Shown here piece after piece: positions 58,311 through 64,000 of a DNA stretch of 64,000 nt. Below the pieces are notes generated by a model. The model was not told the origin of the DNA and ran no database searches. It saw only the letters and a program-made list of their open reading frames with translations. The DNA is from Marsupella aquatica. Taxonomy: Eukaryota; Marchantiophyta. The DNA lies in NCBI GenBank assembly GCA_973895155.1, contig OZ316898.1:19220001-19284000 (forward strand). Direction: 5' to 3'. Each line of letters starts with the position of its first letter. Positions within the stretch are counted from its first letter, which is position 1. The position numbers and the translations under genes are program-made.

Positions 58311-59005
58311 GTGGGAGGGGGAAAGGGAGAGGAAGAGGGAACACCAGGGGATGCCACTGGTCCTTCCAAGGGCGGTAGAAGGAGCCAGGAGACTGGTGTT
58401 AGCGGAGGGGGAGGGGGAGGAAGGGGCAGCGGCAATCATCAAGGTCGTGCAACCGGTGCAGGTTTAGGTGTTTCAGAAGTGCCTTCCATAAATGTAAGCA
58501 AGAGTAGAGGATCCAAAGGATTGGGGCCATCTGGTTTTGGAGTCAACGTTAAGAGGAAGAGAATGGGCTGGAGTTTACAGCCCCAGAAGGACTGGAAGCC
58601 CCAATCAATATGGAAGCTCCAGTTATTGCTGAGCATTTGCCTCATTCGGATATACAAGCCAATGTTCCTTTGATTTGATCGGTAAGTATTACGGTCAACC
58701 TTTCATTTTTAATCAACGAATGAGGATTCCTATACAAATCTTGCAGGTTTGTTCGTAATCTAATTTTGAACAATGTTGTCTAGATTGATGAAGAGGAGGA
58801 GACTGCTCTTTTGATGTATGAGACTGACGCCATCAAAGCGGAGCTCAGTCTGTTCATGCAACGAAGGGATCAAAGCACAATTGTCCTCTTGCATGTCAAC
58901 AATCTAATTTTTTATGAAAATGGAGAGAAGTCTTCGATCAAACCAATGGACAAATTGGAGGCTTTCCACCATACCAGGAAACAAGAAAATTATTTCCTGT
59001 TATGA
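58311..59005 (+). pseudogene. Unidentified low-complexity and exon-like sequence
   Basis: 58311-58673 encodes a Gly/Ser/Arg-rich stretch. After a plausible acceptor TTGTCTAG at 58776-58783, a frame IDEEEETALLMYETDAIKAE continues to a stop at 59005. The low-complexity linker recalls the one before the ParB-like domain of the 37.6-42.3 kb gene, but the sequences do not align by eye. Confidence 0.35.
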
Positions 59006-59268
59006 GCAAAACTTTACTATTACAAGCAAAAATGAAATACATTTGCGCACCGTTGCTTTCACCAAAAAAACAAAACAAAAAAAACCAAAAATGTCTCATT
59101 AAGACTCAAGTTTTTCAAAATATTTTTAAAATGATCAATTTTGGCTAGCGCCAGGCGCTACTATTACTAGCTTTGGGCGCTAGTAAAAAAATGTCAACAA
59201 TACAAAAAAAATCCAAAAAATAAATTCCAAAATAAATTCTCAAAAAATGGCCATCCATTTGCTGTTTG

Positions 59269-62200
59269 TGTTATGAGGTAACTAGTCCTAGACCAGACTA
59301 GGAGGTTACCTTTACCATGGTTAGCTATATATACACCCGGTTGATCCCCAACCGAGTGATTCATTTATTTATTCATACATTCATTAATACATTCATTCAA
59401 TCTCTCTCCCTCTCCAACTATGTATGAATCCTATATCACAACACGTTAGATCTCAGCACGTAGATTCTACCGTTATGAGAGAGACAATTCTCCCCTTTAC
59501 CTACATGAAATTGAATGCAGAATTTTTCACACCATGGCTTGATTGAATGTCTCACCCCTTTAAGAAATCATATGATTTGCTTACCATGCAATTCTACAAA
59601 GGAATTGAACCTCATTGGTGAAGATGTTCTATGGACGGATGAACTCCAAGATAAAATCCGATGAGAGGAGAAAGGAGACACAGCCAGAGAGCAATCCAAT
59701 TTCATGGCAGACTGAATAAGAAGAGAAAAGCCACACTGAGAACGAGATCAAACAAAAGTAGAGCTCCATAGCCAAATCGATTATCAGCAAAGGATCAAAG
59801 AGTGGCCATAACTTTGTAGGACGCATAGCCACTATCGCCAAAGACCAAAGGGAACAAAGTTCTGAAGAAGGCCAAAGACCAAAGTTGCAGCCCACCATAG
59901 CCGAATCTGAGAAAAATTGCAGCGAGATCCAATTCGACTGAACCGTTCCACCGGAGAGGCACCAAAGGAGCATAAGTTACCACGATGATACTCTCATTGG
60001 AGTAGAACTGAAACGCAAGGAGCAATTGTCAACGGAAGCCTAAAGTCGACAAATATCAACCCCCTGGTTCCCTCGAAGAAGACACAAAGGAAAGTGAAAA
60101 CTCCTTAACTGCAAACTCATACAAAGAAAAATAAATTTACAAAAACACTGTGCACTTAAACAAAAACAAAGGATTTCATTCCTGCAAAGGGAATTTACAC
60201 TTAAACATCTGAAAGTGCCACCACAATATGAATGCAAAACAAGACAAGGAAATCTTTCCTTTATAATCTAAGCTCAAAACTATCCAAAGATAAGGCTCAG
60301 ATCAAAATCAAATTACTTATTCAAACTAAGTGACAAAAGGCATAAAGCACCTCTAAATGCAATGAACATACTGCTAGTAGGTCCAATTCACCCTTGAACT
60401 CCATTCATAAGAGCAAGACAAAAGTGCACATTCATATTCTAAACTTCCAACAAGTGCACTCATTTCCACTCAACCATAAACCAAACTTAATAGTGAATAC
60501 AATATATGCCAAGTGCAGAAATGACCACAAAGAATCTTGCCTAAGAATCTCCCAAATACACCACATGCACTTCATTTTGAGAACATAAACAAAATTAAAA
60601 GAATCCCTTGATTCCTGAAGCCTCAAGCATGCCTCAAACGTGCTATTCTTCTTGTTAACTCTAATGAAGAATGAACAAGGCATAAATCTAGGACGACTAA
60701 ACATTCATAGCCCGTCCTGCGGCTAGTCAAGAAACCCCAATTTCCAGCATCCAAGCTAATAATGCCTTCTTCAACTCCCGCTTCAACTGAAGAGACCCAT
60801 GCCCAGATTTCCATCAGAATGTTTATCTATACAACTGTTACTAGGCCATTCCTATAGAGAACCAAAACCCTAAACCCTAAAGCGACCTTATATAGGTCAT
60901 ACATACACATTAGCAACTTTGCATCTATCACACGTCCAAAATGACTTACAAGAAAATTATCATTACATCTTTGCACATAGACTTGGGTTAGACGTTTACC
61001 CTTCTTAAACATGTTTACACCCATTACTACCATTAGGGGGAGAATGTACCTACTTCATACATGCCAATATCCCATTGAATCCCTACACCTTCTGGTGTAC
61101 TACCTCACGGACACTATCCATTGTGGATTACAAGGTCCTGGCAACATACATGGACTTTACACACAGTGATTAAGACCCAAAACCAGAATCTTATACTTTG
61201 ATTAAAGTTCTATACACTTTTAGCATGCATGCCTTTACAACTTGTACAGAAGTAAGACCACAAACTCCATCCCTTCGGACCTAGGATCATGTTCACCAGA
61301 CAAAATGAAAACACTTACTCTAAGACACTGGACTAGGATAAGGGAATTAGAAAACTAACAATGTTAAAGGTATGGTACAGATGTTTGGATTATGGGCAAA
61401 GCCCCTAACCTCATCTAGTCAAGACCCAATGCGGGGTTAATATGGGCAAAGCCCGTAATCTACCTTGATACACTCTTCATTTTGGGGAACGGAATAACAT
61501 TGCGGACCAATGACACATTCACCTTTGTGTATTACTATTAAACAAATCTCTTAGATTGAAACTAAAATTAAGACAATTTTCATCCCCACATCCAACATAG
61601 AATTAACAGGAAAACAAAATGAATTAGATGCAGACCAAGGGAAAGAAACTCAATTATCTCAAAACTTATCTATTGAAGAACTTGAGCCCACCTACACCAC
61701 AATTGTACGTACAACTAGTACTTGGAAACTACACAGAGACTATCCTCATATATCTCTATACGAGGAGCCAAATAGTTTAGGGGGAACATCTTATCTCCAC
61801 AAGTTAGTCTAACTTCAAATCTCCATACATGGCTATCCCATGTCTCAATAATATTTTGAATCTACTTACATGGCCTGCTACCCCATGTCTTGACACACTT
61901 GTCAAACTACCCCGTGATATTTGTAGACGTGCAGGCAGACGTGCCACTCACGGGAGACCTAACTTAACCGACACCCTCTGGTGTGATTCTGGTTCATACA
62001 CCCTCTGGTGTAGCTTGAGACCTAACACCCTCTAGTGTCAACAACCCTGTGTCCACTAGCACCTCTGTGCCTCCTGACACCTTCGTGTCCATCAGCACCA
62101 CTATGCTTATTGCCATAGACTCTCCCATGATAACATTGCCCCATCCTACCCACATATGGGTCTTTTATCTTGATTGTGGGCATTTCTAAATATGGTACTT

Positions 62201-63177
62201 ACACCATACCAAACTAGGACTTAAATTCTATCATTTTTATAATAATACATGATTAGCATCCATTGATGCAACATGTCTACTCCACACTTTGGAAAACTCC
62301 CATTTAGCAATTGGGCTAATTAGCACCTTCGGTATCAATCCAGTGATCTGAAACATATAGGATAATGCCACTGCATCCCCACACAACCCACATTAATTAT
62401 CTTAATACCCCCCAGTATTAGATAGCATAAGCCATACTAAAACATGACATGGTTCCTCCAGCTACTAACCAAACTACTAATTATTTGGAACTTAGATTGT
62501 TTATTTGATGCAAGGCCATACAGGTGACCCAAATTTTGAATGCGGAGAACTAGTCAGACAAAGTTTTTCATGAAGGCATTGACCCCTCCTGTCCACAGAC
62601 ACCACTGCCATGCAATTGAACTCCGAAGCTTACACCGCCTGATTACTACTGATTGACACATGATTGACACACACCACCACCGTGGTTCAACTCTCACATC
62701 TCACCAATAGGACAAACCGGCTGTACTCTTTTTCCTTTAGGGTCATATATTTTATTTTTTCTCTACTACCCTGGTAGAGTTGTTTTTACCTCAATCTAGC
62801 ACCGCTAAATGTTTTAACGAGGCAGTCCACCTTTGGTCAATCGAACATACATGTCTATAAGCATGCAAACACTTTTTACTATCATTGAAACTCATCTCGT
62901 GCAAGTCTATAAGCATGGTGATAGAATTTTCTTACCTAGTTCTAGGACTAGTCTAGATTGTCTCCATAACTCCCATTATGTAGCCAAGGGGATTGTTATG
63001 AGGTAACTAGTCCTAGACCAGACTAGGAGGTTACCTTTACCATGGTTAGCTAAAGACACTATATATACACCCGGTTGATCCCCAACCGAGTGATTCATTC
63101 ATTCATTCATACATTCATTAATACATTCATTCAATCTCTCTCCCTCTCCAACTATGTATGAATCCTATATCACAACA
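59269..63177 (+). mobile_element. Non-autonomous LTR retrotransposon (LARD/TRIM-like)
   Basis: LTRs at 59269-59443 (175 bases) and 62994-63177 (184 bases, with a 9-base insertion AAAGACACT) begin TGTTATGAGG and end ATCACAACA. GTTTG flanks the element on both sides (59264-59268 and 63178-63182). A purine-rich CCAAGGGGA precedes the right LTR, giving plus orientation, and a TATA-like GCTATATATACACC lies in each LTR. The 3.55-kb interior has no gag or pol frame. A primer binding site was not identified. It depends on another element for mobility. Confidence 0.9.
59444..62993. other. Non-coding interior of the LTR element
   Basis: No recognisable protein. ACACCCTCTGGTGT-type inverted motifs recur at about 61085, 61971, 61999 and 62024, and a duplicated ATATGGGCAAAGCCC occurs near 61395 and 61440. 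Confidence 0.6.
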
Positions 63178-63390
63178 GTTTGTTGTTTGTTGTTTCCTTT
63201 TTCCTATTTCCTTGCATGGTGTTTATACCGGACAAATTGCATGTGGAGAATATCAAGATTCTTCTACGGAAAAACCCCACTAACTTCAACGCACCATTTG
63301 TGCTTTGTGTGGATCCAGAGGATTGTCCCACAATCAAGGACTGGGACATTTTAAAGTCCAAGGTATGGAAGTATAGAATTATTGGAGGGA

Positions 63391-63444
63391 ATCATGGTGC
63401 TCGGGTTGTATTTATGCATGGGAATCTGGCCCGAGCACCATGAT
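63391..63444. repeat. Perfect 15-base inverted repeat
   Basis: ATCATGGTGCTCGGG at 63391-63405 and CCCGAGCACCATGAT at 63430-63444 with a 24-base loop. The sequence GTTGTAT occurs on both sides of the inserted part (63405-63411 and 63481-63487). Confidence 0.75.
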
Positions 63445-63772
63445 GTATAAACTCTGATACCCAACCGAGATTGTACCCGAGTTGTATAAAATGTATGGGA
63501 AGCAGATTTATGGTGAGCTGGAAGCTTGCGTATACGCTGGATTTACCAAATCGGAGGTCCAAAAGCTTGGCTTCCAACACAATTATGACCAAGAACACAG
63601 GAAGAACATGACCAATATTGATAGAGTTCGTGCTTGCCACAACATCTTTGTTGAAATGGATGTAGGATTGACCAAGGATGACCGGGCACACCGTATTGGG
63701 CAGACAAAACCAGTCACTGTGGTACGATTTATTGCTAAAGATTCCATTAAGGTGAAGATATTGAAGCTCCAG

Positions 63773-63882
63773 GTAATTCCATGTAACTATTACATCGAGT
63801 GTGTGCATCGTTTGTATATGGCTTTTATAATTAACCTGCTAGTTTTTTACTGGATTTCATTTGCATTGTGTTCATTGTGTAG
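63773..63882 (+). other. Intron in the SNF2-like part
   Basis: Donor CTCCAG|GTAATT, acceptor TTCATTGTGTAG|AACAAG, 110 bases. The frame is kept across the junction (KILKLQ to NKKRRM). Confidence 0.8.
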
Positions 63883-64000
63883 AACAAGAAGCGGAGGATG
63901 ATTGGTCAGATTATGTATGGTGGTGTGAGAAAACAGGATGTAGCACGAGAAGACATTGCCTACTTATATACAAGTGACAGTTCTCAGTTGGATTCTGATT

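Larger units (their letters stand above)
63216..64000 (+). pseudogene. ParB-like segment joined to a SNF2 helicase C-terminus (partial)
   Basis: From 63216 the frame reads VFIPDKLHVENIKILL, FNAPFVLCVDPEDC and YRIIGGNHGA, parallel to APFVLLVDPKEC and YYVIGGNH of the minus-strand gene at 41.3 kb. A 72-base hairpin-containing insert at about 63407-63478 shifts the frame. The homology resumes (ACVYAGFTKSEVQKLGFQHNY, TNIDRVRACHNIFVEM) and runs at about 63665-63685 straight into DRAHRIGQTKPVTVVRFIAKD, the last helicase motif of SNF2 ATPases. An intron (63773-63882, CAG|GTAATT to TTGTGTAG) is followed by NKKRRMIGQIMYGGVRKQDV, open to the window end. The usual methyltransferase is not seen. Confidence 0.6.

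Overview
The window looks like a transposon-rich piece of a nuclear genome from a land plant or close streptophyte relative, more likely seed-free (bryophyte, lycophyte or fern) than a crop. The evidence is one well-preserved GT34 cell-wall glycosyltransferase gene with a probable 5'UTR intron, spliceosomal introns in several decayed genes, and plant-type Copia, LINE-1, CACTA, PIF/Harbinger and MITE sequences. No tRNA, rRNA, CRISPR array or bacterial operon was seen.

Layout. 1-1.1 kb: 3' end of a LINE with a CCHC/restriction-like endonuclease tail. 1.1-7 kb: non-coding, with degenerate minisatellite and dispersed repeats. 7-10 kb: the GT34 gene, the only apparently functional host gene. 11.2-12.9 kb: tandem duplications and a 19-bp minisatellite. 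14-16 kb: SINE-like head, PIF/Harbinger remnant and a Copia-type LTR. 16.65-25.84 kb: a structurally complete but dead minus-strand Copia element (family A; TSD ATTCA), split by a 2.4-kb solo-LTR-like insertion. 27-30.7 kb: decayed LINE-1 with its own solo LTR. 30.7-31.6 kb: LTR fragment between short inverted repeats. 32.4-37.5 kb: plus-strand Copia element (family B) whose polyprotein has one stop. 37.6-42.3 kb (minus) and 43.4-48.7 kb (plus): two large decayed genes arranged head to head. 49.3-55.4 kb: rearranged pieces of Copia family A. 55.4-59 kb: MITE and unidentified exon-like ORFs. 59.27-63.18 kb: non-autonomous LTR retrotransposon (TSD GTTTG). 63.2-64 kb: a ParB-like segment joined to a SNF2 helicase C-terminus.

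The most interesting content is a gene family that combines a ParB/sulfiredoxin-like domain with a beta-class (permuted) DNA amino-methyltransferase domain, an architecture I associate with bacteria and phages. One copy lies at 37.6-42.3 kb, with introns, stops, frameshifts and an inserted LINE. A second ParB-like segment lies at 63.2 kb. The first copy is divergently paired with a gene resembling the uncharacterised DUF7869 family, which has a transposase-like look. The pair may be the remains of a two-gene mobile element carrying a DNA-modification enzyme; that is inference. Nested insertions with readable target duplications (CACTA, LINE, MITE, LTR elements) give an order of events for the locus. 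All family assignments are by eye, without database searches.
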